DNA of 20,752 nucleotides from Zoogloeaceae bacterium (GCA_031290955.1 JAISLJ010000222.1:1-20752), one strand, 5' to 3'; shown: positions 1 through 7,516, counted from the first letter of the stretch. The notes: generated from the sequence alone by a model not told the origin. A program made the numbers and translations.

Positions 1-119
1 GGCGTCCGCCGCAACATGCCAATTGCCTACGGGCTACGCCCTCCGGCAATTGGCATACGGCATCAAAAAGCGGACAATTTGAAAATCATGAAAGCGGACA
101 GATTCAAAAGCTCGTAACA
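1..119. mobile_element. Terminal part of a probable IS21-family insertion sequence
   Basis: Two copies of a motif with the core AAAGCGGACA (about 66-76 and 91-100) lie side by side, each followed by an A/T-rich stretch. Read on the minus strand, the outer edge gives TGTTACGAGC ending at 119. Terminal TG and multiple GCGGACA/TGTCCGC end repeats are typical of IS21-family elements (istA/istB type). No istA or istB coding sequence is inside the window, so only one end is present and the element would continue to the left. The assignment rests on end-repeat style alone; the exact boundary is uncertain. Confidence 0.5.
16..55. repeat. 12-bp perfect inverted repeat with nested hairpin
   Basis: ATGCCAATTGCC (16-27) is the exact reverse complement of 44-55. 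Inside the loop GGGC-TAC-GCCC (31-41) forms a second small stem. There is no U-tract on either strand, so it is not a standard rho-independent terminator. It lies inside the presumed IS end and may be a structural or termination element downstream of the transposase genes. Confidence 0.6.
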
Positions 120-186
120 ATGTGTTTTGCGGATGGCACTCCTTGCGGACAGGGAAAGGAACCAACACATGCGGCGTGAAGCCCGA

Positions 187-443
187 TCATTCTCCGGATT
201 CTTCTTCCTTCTGGAATTCCGGCCTGTTGTCACCATGCGCGTGCTTACCTTCATCACCCAGCTTCTGTGCGCCCTGTTTCTTTCTTTTCAGCGAGAAATC
301 ACGCCAACGGATTGTGTCAAATCAATGTGACTGACTACTAGCACGCGCTCCTGAATGCAGTAGATCGGGCTGGCCGTGTATTCATTGTTCTGCTTGCGCA
401 GATTGACGGCTATGTGTGCAAGGAATTCGGCGGCATGGCTCAC
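187..443 (-). pseudogene. Small early phage gene with apparent one-base frameshift
   Basis: A GTG start (443-441) overlaps the TGA of the upstream gene. The first frame reads MSHAAEFLAHIAVNLRKQNN and continues through TASPIYCIQERVLVV and SHID before stopping at 288-290 (51 aa). From SHID a second frame opens, reading FDTIRWRDFSLKRKKQ and then GDEGKHAHGDNRPEF, to a TGA at 187-189. Adding one T to the short T-run near 320 would join them into one 85-residue protein with a charged tail. The second frame has no start of its own. I read this as one gene broken by a one-base loss or a sequencing error; a short 51-aa product or ribosomal frameshifting are alternatives. Function unknown. It is the last gene of the minus-strand early operon before the IS end. 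Confidence 0.5.
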
Positions 444-760
444 GATGGCGTCCCCTGTGTGCTGGCGACGCTGCGCGCAATCACCCGGTAGATGTCCTCG
501 ATCACGGCTGCGTCCTCGATGGCGCCGTCGAAAACCTCATCGACGATTTGGGCCAGCAGGTCGCGCGAGATTTCGGGCGGCAGGATGGTCGCCGGCGTAT
601 CGTCTTCCGGCTCCGTGAGCGCCAGCAGCATGGCCGAGTTGGCCTGCGTGAGCGCAGTTGTCAGCGCGGCGACGCCGTGCTGGCTGGTCTGCACCTCAAG
701 GCGCGATTTCGCCTCTACGATGTCATCGCGCATGGACTTGAATACTTCTTTGTTGGTCAT
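440..760 (-). CDS. Hypothetical phage protein, 106 aa
   Basis: The start ATG overlaps the upstream gene's TGA (ATGA), and GGAG lies about 9 bases before it. The product is an acidic, largely helical small protein starting MTNKEVFKSMRDDIVEAKSR, followed by an Ala/Thr/Leu-rich middle and a C-terminal segment with ISRDLLAQIVDEVFDGAIED. No membrane segment, signal peptide or metal motif is visible. I do not recognise the family. Its tight coupling to both neighbours shows it belongs to the early operon. The reverse-strand reading in this stretch is compositional shadow. Confidence 0.75.
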   Translation of the reverse strand: MTNKEVFKSMRDDIVEAKSRLEVQTSQHGVAALTTALTQANSAMLLALTEPEDDTPATILPPEISRDLLAQIVDEVFDGAIEDAAVIEDIYRVIARSVASTQGTPS

Positions 761-1731
761 TGGTGTATCTCCGGGTATTCGTCATGCAGCAGGCCGTCCA
801 GCGTCCGGCCCGACTTCGTTTTGCCGACGCGCAGCATCACCGCGCCACCGTCCTTCGTGCTCTCGTTCTCGAAGCAATGCACGGTGCCAGTGTTGGCGAC
901 GATGAAAGCCGGCACGCGCTGGGCGCGGCCCATCGACGTGTCGTATTCCTCGCCCTCTTCAGGCGGTCGCCAGTCGCCCCACTGTTTGAAGTGGAAGGCG
1001 ACGCCGCCGGCGCGGCACTGTTCGCGCAGCTCGCGCACCCAGGCGGGGTACATGGGGCGCGATTCGGCGGAACCGCTCTCGCCGCCTACGATGACCCAGT
1101 GCAGGCCGTCATCGGCAGGCTTGCGCAGTTCCATCTGGCGCTTGCCGGCGTGGGTTCTGAAGTTGCCCGTCGGCTCGCTGAAGATGTGGAAGCGGAGATC
1201 CACGCGCCCCAGCAACGGCTCCATCGACAGGAACCGCACGGCAACCGGCAGCGCCAGAAGCTTCGGGATGTCGCGGTCGGCTTCGGTCTGGCTGGTGATG
1301 GTTGCGCCCACCCAGACGTTTTCGGGGATTCCGTCGGGGAACATGGCGGCCAGCATCTTGTCGGCATTGCCGATGCGCTTGGTCAGCAGCAGCCAATCCA
1401 GGTGCGGCGTAGCGAGGATGAGCGCGGCCAGGTCGTGCCGCCATTCGTCCGGTACGGCGTTGTCGAACACGTCGGCCAGCGAGGCGCAGAAGACGCGGTA
1501 GCGCACGCCCAGGCGGGCCGCCGTGGCGTTCCACCTCACCGGCTGTGCCCAGTTCGACGCGTTGGTACGGCGACGCGGCGCGCCCGGCCCCCAGTTGATC
1601 GCCACGCCACCGCCGAAACGGGCATTGCGCGTCTCGGCATAGCAATGGTCGCAGCCAGGGCCTACCTTCTGGCAGCCCTCCCAGGGGTTGAACGTATTGT
1701 GCGTCCATTCGATTTTCGAGTTTTCAGCCAT
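757..1731 (-). CDS. Phage Gp37/Gp68-family protein (DUF5131)
   Basis: The product starts MAENSKIEWTHNTFNPWEGC and has a cysteine cluster C20-x6-C27-x2-C30 followed by YAE, the hallmark N-terminus of the phage Gp37/Gp68 family. Further family blocks are LLLTKR, NVWVGATI, RFLSMEPLLG and WVIVGGESG, followed by the C-terminal FHFKQWGDW. At 324 aa from this start it is a full-length member. The biochemical role is not established; the cysteine triad suggests a metal or Fe-S site, which is inference. An alternative ATG three codons upstream (MGL-) is possible. It overlaps the ASCH gene by 8 bases and the downstream gene by 4. Confidence 0.9.
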   Translation of the reverse strand: MAENSKIEWTHNTFNPWEGCQKVGPGCDHCYAETRNARFGGGVAINWGPGAPRRRTNASNWAQPVRWNATAARLGVRYRVFCASLADVFDNAVPDEWRHDLAALILATPHLDWLLLTKRIGNADKMLAAMFPDGIPENVWVGATITSQTEADRDIPKLLALPVAVRFLSMEPLLGRVDLRFHIFSEPTGNFRTHAGKRQMELRKPADDGLHWVIVGGESGSAESRPMYPAWVRELREQCRAGGVAFHFKQWGDWRPPEEGEEYDTSMGRAQRVPAFIVANTGTVHCFENESTKDGGAVMLRVGKTKSGRTLDGLLHDEYPEIHQ

Positions 1732-2128
1732 GAGGCCCATCCTGTTCTTGTGTTGGGTCGAAGAACCCAAGGCGCCCGCGCACGGCCTGAAATGGAAGCG
1801 CCGCCGCATCCTTCAGGGCGAATCCGTACTTCCCGAAAAACCAGGGCGAAGGGCTGTCTTCGACGCATCCGACGATGGTTGCGCGCCCGACGATGCCGCC
1901 GCGCTCCAAGCTGTCGAATGAGGGGATCGTGATTCCGAGTTGCGCGGCCAAGTCGGCCCCGTCTTCGTATTCGGCGCGCGTCATACCCTTGGCGGCATGG
2001 ATCAGGAACTGGCCTCGGTATCCCGTCGGCCATGACCTGTTTTCGATGTCCTTGAAGCCGTCGCCGTCGATCTTGCCTATGCCCTTCAAGAGTTGGGACG
2101 CGCCGGCGGCCTCTTGGGTGGTCGTCAT
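1724..2128 (-). CDS. ASCH-domain protein with atypical N-terminus
   Basis: The 134-residue product carries typical ASCH blocks: KDIENRSWPTGYRGQFLIHA (about residues 29-48), GGIVGRATIVGCVED, and the PWFFGKYGFAL and GRLGFFD blocks near the C-terminus. ASCH domains share a PUA-like fold and are thought to bind RNA or modified nucleotides. The usual first strand (a KALSIRQPWAW-type motif) is missing; here the gene starts MTTTQEAAGASQLLKGIGK instead. The chosen ATG has AAGGA about 8 bases upstream; the frame is open further upstream but reads as Arg/Pro-rich non-coding sequence. It overlaps the Gp37/Gp68 gene by 8 bases. The odd N-terminus could reflect recombination or a divergent subfamily. Confidence 0.8.
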   Translation of the reverse strand: MTTTQEAAGASQLLKGIGKIDGDGFKDIENRSWPTGYRGQFLIHAAKGMTRAEYEDGADLAAQLGITIPSFDSLERGGIVGRATIVGCVEDSPSPWFFGKYGFALKDAAALPFQAVRGRLGFFDPTQEQDGPHG

Positions 2129-2174
2129 GGTTAGGGTTCCTTCGATGTTGGGATGCAGCGCGGCGCGCTGCCTG

Positions 2175-2197
2175 CCTGGCCGGGGCGTCCGGCCAGG
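2175..2197. repeat. Strong 9-bp hairpin between DUF2303 and ASCH genes
   Basis: CCTGGCCGG (2175-2183), a 5-base loop and CCGGCCAGG (2189-2197) form a perfect GC-rich stem in the 76-base gap of the early operon. There is no U-tract on the minus strand, so it may act as an mRNA stability or attenuation element rather than a simple terminator. Confidence 0.55.
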
Positions 2198-2204
2198 GCG
2201 AGGC

Positions 2205-3020
2205 TTACGGCTTGCCGTAGAGGATCGGGAAGCCGGTCGCTTCCTTGATCGCGGCGATTTCATCCTCGACAGCGGACTTGAATATCTTGTCCTGGCGGAT
2301 CAACTCGTACCAGAACGAAAGCTTTCCGCCCGATTCCCGGTACTTCAGGCGCGCCTCGACAGCGTAACGGTTCTTGCTTCCCTCGAACACCGGAATGCCG
2401 AGGGTGAATCGCTCGAACACCTTCATCGTCGCGCGCGTGTCGCTGTTTTCCTCGTCGACGAATTCGATCGAGAAGCCGCCCGATTGCAGGTTGGTCTTGC
2501 TGCGGAATTTCTTTTCGGAATGCGCCTCGAATTCCAGCGCCATGCGCAGCATTTCCGACCCGGTCGGCATGCTCGTCACGCTGGCGATGTCCCCAAGATT
2601 GTCTTCGAGGAAAACGGCGAAGTCGTTTTGCGACTTCACCTTCTTGTTGTCGGCAAGCCAGCGATCCCACTCCACGGCATTGCGCATCCCGAGACAGCAA
2701 AGGTGATCGCGCCATTGCGGGTCATTTGCGCCGTGGTCGTTGATGACCGCGACGATATGGCAGGCGCTTCTAACATAATCGACGCTCACATAGAATACCG
2801 ATTTGTCCGGAATGCCGTGTTTCATGGAGTATCGGATCAGGCTGTCGGTATCGTCGACCGTGACGTTGGCGCGTTTACGTTCCGGGTTGCCCAGAAGATT
2901 TTCCAGGCTTTGCAGCTGGTAGCCTTCCGGGACGATGACATAAGGAACGCTGCCGTGGGTGGTCTGGGCGCCGACCATCGAGGTCGACATCTTGACGATG
3001 GTGCTTAGGTTTTCTTCCAT
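2205..3020 (-). CDS. DUF2303 family phage protein (YfdQ-like)
   Basis: The 271-residue product starts MEENLSTIVKMSTSMVGAQT and has the DUF2303 arrangement: a VPYVIVPEGYQLQSLENLL block near residues 25-45, a VDDTDSLIRYSMKHG block, an INDH block, and a C-terminal half with IPVFEGSKNRYAVEARLKYR and WYELIRQDKIF. Length is normal for the family. DUF2303 members are common in early regions of phages of enterobacteria and Burkholderiales; their function is unknown. AAAGGAG lies about 8 bases before the ATG. The 26-base gap to the 117-aa gene upstream contains that ribosome binding site. No signal peptide or membrane segment is seen. Confidence 0.88.
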   Translation of the reverse strand: MEENLSTIVKMSTSMVGAQTTHGSVPYVIVPEGYQLQSLENLLGNPERKRANVTVDDTDSLIRYSMKHGIPDKSVFYVSVDYVRSACHIVAVINDHGANDPQWRDHLCCLGMRNAVEWDRWLADNKKVKSQNDFAVFLEDNLGDIASVTSMPTGSEMLRMALEFEAHSEKKFRSKTNLQSGGFSIEFVDEENSDTRATMKVFERFTLGIPVFEGSKNRYAVEARLKYRESGGKLSFWYELIRQDKIFKSAVEDEIAAIKEATGFPILYGKP

Positions 3021-3046
3021 TTCTTGCTCCTTTCAGGTTTCAGGGA

Positions 3047-3400
3047 TCAGGCTCCAATTACCTTTAGCGCGCGTTCCTGTTCAGTTATGCGGGTCAGTTC
3101 GATCTTGAGTTGACGAGGGTCTTCCGCCAACAGATTGCCCTCCGGCGTTGCCCAGAGAAGCGATTCGGGCGGCAGGCCCTTGGGCTTGGTAATGCTCACG
3201 TCGGCCCTGACCGCCAGCGCGCCAGCGGTGGACGGCTTGATGGCGATCTTCAGCGTCAGCGTGCCGGCCTTCTGGTAGGAGGCGACGGCGTTGATGAGTT
3301 CGCTGAACTTCGTGCCTGCCACGTCCATGATGGGCAGCAGGTCGCCGTCCTCGGTTTCGACGCGGACGGACGTGAGGTTTTCATTGAGCGGCTTCGACAT
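3047..3400 (-). CDS. Conserved hypothetical phage protein, 117 aa
   Basis: The product starts MSKPLNENLTSVRVETEDGD and contains FSELINAVASYQKAGTLTLK and a C-terminal QLKIELTRITEQERALKVI stretch. The pattern of alternating strands and one helix looks like a small soluble domain. AAAGGA lies about 9 bases before the ATG. Proteins of this type commonly sit directly upstream of DUF2303 genes in phages, so the two may act together; that is inferred from synteny. No catalytic motif is visible. A proline-rich stretch (KPKGLPPESLLW) lies in the second half. Confidence 0.75.
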   Translation of the reverse strand: MSKPLNENLTSVRVETEDGDLLPIMDVAGTKFSELINAVASYQKAGTLTLKIAIKPSTAGALAVRADVSITKPKGLPPESLLWATPEGNLLAEDPRQLKIELTRITEQERALKVIGA

Positions 3401-3436
3401 TTCTGGATTTCCTTTCAGGTGGGTGAGTGAAACGGG

Positions 3437-3741
3437 TTATGCAGCCAAGGCCACGGCATCCGCCGGAGCCTGGATCTCGGTGGCGTCCAAGATTTCGATA
3501 CCGACGCGGTGCGCGGCGTCCGGGAAGTTGTGCTCCGGCAAGCCTTGTGGTGCTCCACAATGCCGGCATCCGTCAGCGAATATCCGAAGCTCTTGAAGAC
3601 AGGCTCGTGGCGTTGGAGCAGGCCGGCTTCGGCCATTCGCTCCGCTTCGTCCAAATCCTTCTCGTCAAGCAGCATCGGAGCGCCGAAGTTCATCATGCTG
3701 GTGGCGACTTGGCTAAGTATGCTGGTGCTGTTTCCGCTCAT
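3437..3741 (-). pseudogene. Small phage gene with apparent frameshift
   Basis: The start ATG overlaps the upstream TGA (ATGA). The first frame reads MSGNSTSILSQVATSMMNFG, then LLDEKDLDEAERMAEAGLLQ, then SFGYSLTDAGIVEHHKA, after which it turns Ser/Arg/Thr-rich and runs on to 3415. The adjacent frame instead gives a protein-like C-terminus, LPEHNFPDAAHRVGIEILDA then TEIQAPADAVALAA, with TAA at 3437-3439. One added base near 3540 would fuse the two into a product of about 101 aa. A perfect hairpin TTGTGG-TGCT-CCACAA (3545-3560) lies just upstream of the switch point. I infer a frameshift mutation or a short insertion, with sequencing error as an alternative. Function unknown. Confidence 0.5.
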
Positions 3742-4427
3742 GCCGAACCTCCTTCCTCGGCGTCGGCAGCCACTAGCGGAACCGAATCGACGATGCCCAG
3801 GATTTCGTTCAAGGCGTCGTACTTGCTGATGCCGTTCGGTTCCAGGTAGCGGTGCATGACGCCCAGCACCTTGCGCAGCGCCTGCTTGGCCTGTTCTCCG
3901 TCGGCGATCGGCGGCGAACTGCGGCTCACCAGGTAGGGAGCGGCGGCCAGCAGGCCCGCTTCCGTGCTGATGGACGGGGCAATCAGCCGGCCAGCGGCGG
4001 CGTGGCGCTCCGCGCATTTCGCCTCGGCGATGCCGAACGCTTCGGCAGCACGCTCCATGCGCGGGTTGTCGGCGATGGTGATGCGCTCGCCGCGCTCCCA
4101 GAGGAACATGCAGAAGTTCGCCACGTCGCGCGGGTCGCCCTTCCAGAGGTGCCCCACCAGCATGTCGGTCAGTTCGTCGGCGGTGACTTCCGCCTTGTCC
4201 TGCCAGCCGTCGCGCCCCTTCACGCGCGCCACGGCCAGCTTGTCCTTCAGCGCGGCGGCGAAGCGATCCACGGCCTCGTCGTCGGGATGAATGGCTTGAG
4301 CGTGCTCTTCGCTGTGCCCGAGTTCGCCGCACGGCTCCCAGCACTGGGCGCGATTCGTGCAGGCGTGCTCGCCCATGTGCGGGGTGCCCGGGCAGACCGC
4401 CGGCGCGGCTTGTTGAACTGTGCTCAT
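3738..4427 (-). CDS. Hypothetical phage protein with GRDGWQD / DVANFCMFL block
   Basis: The 229-residue product has an N-terminal Cys/His-bearing segment (CPGTPHMGEHACTNRAQCWE, about 12-31) that could bind zinc. A central region (about 48-115) contains AVDRFAAALKDKLAVARVKG then RDGWQD and DPRDVANFCMFLWERG. That central block recurs in many phage early-region proteins of unknown function. The C-terminal part is helical and Ala-rich. AGGAG precedes the ATG by about 6 bases, and 8 bases separate it from the nuclease gene. It overlaps the downstream gene by 4 bases. Molecular function is not established. Confidence 0.75.
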   Translation of the reverse strand: MSTVQQAAPAVCPGTPHMGEHACTNRAQCWEPCGELGHSEEHAQAIHPDDEAVDRFAAALKDKLAVARVKGRDGWQDKAEVTADELTDMLVGHLWKGDPRDVANFCMFLWERGERITIADNPRMERAAEAFGIAEAKCAERHAAAGRLIAPSISTEAGLLAAAPYLVSRSSPPIADGEQAKQALRKVLGVMHRYLEPNGISKYDALNEILGIVDSVPLVAADAEEGGSA

Positions 4428-4435
4428 GGTTGCTC

Positions 4436-6094
4436 CTATGCGGCCATGCTGTCGGCGATGCGCTGGCTGGCCGCGTCGAGGTCGATTTCGAGAAGCCAGG
4501 CCACCACGACGGATTCATGCACGCGGAAGTGCAGCGTCAGCGCGTCGATGATTTCGTCATCGGTAGGGCGGTTCTTGCCTGCTGGCGCGGGGCTGGCGCG
4601 TGATACCGCCGGCGCCGGCGCGGGGCTGGGTCGTGCCGTGGCCGTGCTGGGGGCGGGGTCGGTCAGCGGAACGGCAGGCGGGGCGGCCTGCTGCTCGGCG
4701 CGCAGCTTCGCTTCGGCTTCGGCTTTCGCCTTGGCCTCTTCCTCGGCGCGGATGCGGGCGCGGTCGGCTTCCAGCTTCGCTTCCTCGTCGCGTTTCTGTT
4801 TCTCAATGCGCGATTCGACCGCCAACTTGAAGTCTTCCAGCGGCTTTTCAACCAGGGTTTGCAGATCGTGAAAGATGTTCTTGTAGTTTTCAGCGGCTTG
4901 CGCAAACCACGCCAATTTTTCGCGCCATTCCCGCGCTTTTTCATCCACTTCAATCTTGCTGTTCGCCACGGTTGTGTCAAGCGCGTTCTTCATGTTTTCC
5001 AGCTTGCTCATGCCTTTGATCGCTTCGCCGAAAAACGGCTGCGGCACAGAGAAGAGCACGGGACGATCAAGCCTCTCAACCAATTCTGAAAACTCGAAAT
5101 TGATTTTCTGCTGATGATCGCGGAATTCCTTGATCGCCGCATCGATCATGTTGGTCTTGTTCCGTTCCTTTTCGCTTTTGACCAATCTGTTCAATTTCAG
5201 ACGCACTGTGCGCAGTTCTTCTTTGATCTCGTCAATTTGACCAAGAGCCGTTCCAATATCACGAGTCTGCGAAATGATCGCGGCCTTGGTCGTTTCGAGA
5301 GTTTCCTCCGATTTTTTCGCCCATTTCACCGTTTCTTCTGCATCCAGAAAATCTTTATCGGTGACAAGAACGGTCTTGATGCCCGCCAAAATCTCCCGCG
5401 CCTTGGCGACGTACTCTCCCAGGTTGCTCTCGGCGACATGCCCTGTTACGCGGATGAAAGGCGTAGGCATGGTTTCGGGCGTTACGCCGATCACTTCCGG
5501 CGCAGATTCTTCCAGCTTCCAGTTTCCAAGGTCTTCAGTGAATTGCCGCCAGCCAGCGATGATGCGCGCGAACCAGTTTTGGTCGGGCAGAACTTCAATG
5601 TGCTCGAAGCGATCCCTTGTGCCGTCCGACACCACGAAGATCAATCGCTTTGCACCCGTCACCAACATGATTTGCTGGCACTGGGGCATGTGCTCTTCGG
5701 GCAGCATGCCAGCAGCAACGGATGCGGCCAGCTCGGCGGCCCATTGCTTGTGCTCGAAGGCGGTGTCGTAGCTCATCGTCAGGCCATCGCACGACGCGGA
5801 TAGGATGCCGCCGGTGTCCTCGTTGGAGCACGTCACCGGGTACAGGTCTTCGCCGATCAGGTCTTCGACGATGGGCCGCGCCATCGCTTCGACTTCGTGG
5901 CCGTAGTCGAGGATGTTCACCTGCACCCAGTCGCTGAATTCCTTTGGCGTGCCAGTGTGCTTCATGCGCAGCAGTTCGGAGCGCGTCGTTTTCTTCGACA
6001 GGCCCAGCATCGCGGCGGCCTCGCTGGCGCCGTGGTGGTTCAGGCGGAAGGCTTGCCACTCGGGGCTGCCTTGTTGAAGGTCATGGATTTTCAT
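4436..6094 (-). CDS. YqaJ-like (lambda-exonuclease-type) recombination nuclease with coiled-coil C-terminus
   Basis: Residues 1 to about 215 form a YqaJ/lambda-exonuclease fold of the PD-(D/E)xK superfamily: GSPEWQAFRLNHHGASEAAA (9-28), GHEVEA (65-70), catalytic SCDGL (D103), FEHKQW (E114, K116) and PQCQQIML (Q141). Such enzymes resect DNA ends 5'-3' for single-strand annealing recombination. From about residue 225 a long charged, helical extension follows (KTVLVTDKDFLDAEETVKWA, then an EAKAKAEAEAKLRAEQQ coil), then a Pro/Ala/Ser linker and a helical tail, giving 552 aa. The extension resembles that of other Burkholderiales phage YqaJ proteins. The chosen ATG overlaps the upstream gene by 14 bases, typical of coupled recombination pairs. 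Confidence 0.88.
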   Translation of the reverse strand: MKIHDLQQGSPEWQAFRLNHHGASEAAAMLGLSKKTTRSELLRMKHTGTPKEFSDWVQVNILDYGHEVEAMARPIVEDLIGEDLYPVTCSNEDTGGILSASCDGLTMSYDTAFEHKQWAAELAASVAAGMLPEEHMPQCQQIMLVTGAKRLIFVVSDGTRDRFEHIEVLPDQNWFARIIAGWRQFTEDLGNWKLEESAPEVIGVTPETMPTPFIRVTGHVAESNLGEYVAKAREILAGIKTVLVTDKDFLDAEETVKWAKKSEETLETTKAAIISQTRDIGTALGQIDEIKEELRTVRLKLNRLVKSEKERNKTNMIDAAIKEFRDHQQKINFEFSELVERLDRPVLFSVPQPFFGEAIKGMSKLENMKNALDTTVANSKIEVDEKAREWREKLAWFAQAAENYKNIFHDLQTLVEKPLEDFKLAVESRIEKQKRDEEAKLEADRARIRAEEEAKAKAEAEAKLRAEQQAAPPAVPLTDPAPSTATARPSPAPAPAVSRASPAPAGKNRPTDDEIIDALTLHFRVHESVVVAWLLEIDLDAASQRIADSMAA

Positions 6095-7181
6095 TCTTGA
6101 GCACCCCGGCGCTGGCCCAGCCCGCAATCTCCATCTTCATGTCGGGCGTGAGCAGTTCTTTGGTTTCGATCATGGCGATGAGGTCATTCACCGGCTTGCC
6201 GGCTTCAACTTGTTTTTTCCAGACCGGCGACTTCTTGGCGAAGTTTTCGGAGCTGCACATCGGCAGCGTCTTCCCGCCGCCCGCGCTGCTGGTGTTTCTA
6301 GCGCCCGCGCCCGCACTCTTGCCGGCCTGCTCGGCTTTGTTCTCCATGACGCTCTTCCACGAGGATTCGCCGTCGCGGATGGCGCCGTAGATGCCGCGCA
6401 GATTGACCAGCTCGGCTGGCGAACAGGTATCCAGCGTGTGGCCCAGGTATTCGGTCAGGTCGGCCGCCTTGACGCCGATTTCGCCGAAGGCATCGGCGAT
6501 GCGCTTGCGCTCGGTGCCCGGGTCGCGAGCAGCTTCGTCGAGGCGGATTGCCTTGATGATGGATTCGGCCTCGTCCTGCATGTCGCCGGGGATGATGCGC
6601 AGGCCCAAGGTGCGGATGGCCTTGGAGATTTGCGCAGCGCGCTTGTTCAGCAGGTCGTCATCGGTGGCGGGCACCGTATAGACGTTGCGGTTGTAGCTGT
6701 TCTTGCGCACGCCGATGTAGGTGCCATCGTCGGCTGGCTTCGATCGCTCGACGGTTTTGGTCACGCGCACGTCGAGCGGGTAGGTCAGGTTGGATTCCAG
6801 GTCGGTCACGCTGACGCGGTGGATTTCCTTGCTCTCGTCCTCGAAGATCATGGTGGTTTCCACTAGGACGTTCGTCATGCAGCGCAGAGCGACTTCGACG
6901 AAGCGGATGCCCAGACCTTCCACGCCGTTGCCGATGGGTTTGCGGTAGTAGGCGCTCTTGTTGTGGGCGAAGCTGGGACGCCTACATTCCTTCAGCAGGT
7001 CTTGGCGCACCTGATCCCAGTTGCGCGGACGGCGCAGCGCCATCACGTAGCGAGCTTCGACGACGGCCTTGGCTTGGGCGGCCACGTAGGCGGACGCGGT
7101 TTCGGTGGTGGCGAGCGTGACGGCAGAGCCGCCGAACTCTTGGCGAGCAGCGAGTGCGCCGCCCTGTTGCATGTCGTTCAT
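6081..7181 (-). CDS. Conserved phage protein, candidate partner of the YqaJ nuclease
   Basis: The 366-aa product contains AKAVVEARYVMALRRPRNWD (about 34-53), then GNGVEGLGIRFVEVALRCMT, and a central DLLNKRAAQISKAIRTLGLR segment, followed by a flexible Ser/Gly/Ala-rich linker (near AGAGARNTSSAGGG) and a small C-terminal helical domain. Homologues typically sit directly upstream of YqaJ-type exonucleases in phages; their role is not firmly assigned. By position and translational coupling it may be the annealing protein or a functional partner, as in exo/beta or RecE/RecT pairs. I do not see a RecT, Erf or Rad52 signature by eye. AAGGAG lies about 7 bases before the ATG. Confidence 0.8.
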   Translation of the reverse strand: MNDMQQGGALAARQEFGGSAVTLATTETASAYVAAQAKAVVEARYVMALRRPRNWDQVRQDLLKECRRPSFAHNKSAYYRKPIGNGVEGLGIRFVEVALRCMTNVLVETTMIFEDESKEIHRVSVTDLESNLTYPLDVRVTKTVERSKPADDGTYIGVRKNSYNRNVYTVPATDDDLLNKRAAQISKAIRTLGLRIIPGDMQDEAESIIKAIRLDEAARDPGTERKRIADAFGEIGVKAADLTEYLGHTLDTCSPAELVNLRGIYGAIRDGESSWKSVMENKAEQAGKSAGAGARNTSSAGGGKTLPMCSSENFAKKSPVWKKQVEAGKPVNDLIAMIETKELLTPDMKMEIAGWASAGVLKNENP

Positions 7182-7212
7182 GGTTTCTCCTTGATGATGG
7201 GATGAGCGGCGG

Positions 7213-7311
7213 TTACAGCGTTACCTTGGCGAGGCGCCAAGACTTGCGGATGCCGTACCCGCGTTTGAGGTAGTAGTGAAAATCGGCCAGCAGCTTCAGC
7301 GTCTTCTTCAT
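7213..7311 (-). CDS. Small basic phage protein, 32 aa
   Basis: The ATG overlaps the upstream TGA (ATGA). The peptide begins MKKTLKLLADFHYYLKRGYG and ends with IRKSWRLAKVTL. It is strongly basic with a single predicted helix. Similar 30-40 residue peptides of the KRGYSIRKAWRLA type occur in early operons of Burkholderiales phages, but their function is unknown. Translational coupling and the codon pattern support expression. Confidence 0.65.
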   Translation of the reverse strand: MKKTLKLLADFHYYLKRGYGIRKSWRLAKVTL

Positions 7312-7505
7312 CTGGCCGGCTCCACGCTGATTTTGGAAATGCCGAACCGTTCGAGCGCGTCGATGGCGGCGTCGCAGGTGCTGGCGAAGAGCGCGGCGTA
7401 GCGGAAGCGTGCGCCGGTGGTCGTCGTCACCTTGACCTGGCACTTGATGAGCGGCTTGGGGCGTGCGAAGTCGCCCGCCAAGGCCGCAGCCTGCGGTGTG
7501 CTCAT
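7308..7505 (-). CDS. Hypothetical phage protein, 65 aa
   Basis: The product begins MSTPQAAALAGDFARPKPLI and continues with KCQVKVTTTTGARFRYAALF and a C-terminal AIDALERFGISKISVEPAR. The pattern (two strands, helix, strand) suggests a compact alpha/beta domain. AAAGGGAT lies about 6 bases before the ATG, which decides this start over longer upstream frames. It overlaps the 32-aa gene by 4 bases and is probably the first substantial gene of the pL-type operon. Function unknown. Confidence 0.72.
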   Translation of the reverse strand: MSTPQAAALAGDFARPKPLIKCQVKVTTTTGARFRYAALFASTCDAAIDALERFGISKISVEPAR

Positions 7506-7516
7506 GGCTATCCCTT

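Noticed and set aside
142..151. A third GCGGACA copy outside the IS end
   Set aside because: It lacks the flanking A/T pattern of the two inner repeats; probably chance.
63..257. 64-aa minus-strand frame across the IS end
   Set aside because: It spans the putative IS boundary and overlaps the better-supported frameshifted gene.
416..1932. Long open plus-strand frames over the minus-strand early genes
   Set aside because: They are antisense shadows of the Gp37/Gp68-family and neighbouring genes: Arg/Ser/Ala-rich, no motifs and no ribosome binding sites.
1875..4871. Long plus-strand frames opposite DUF2303 and the 229-aa gene
   Set aside because: Their composition follows the GC-rich antisense of recognised families; no family features are seen.
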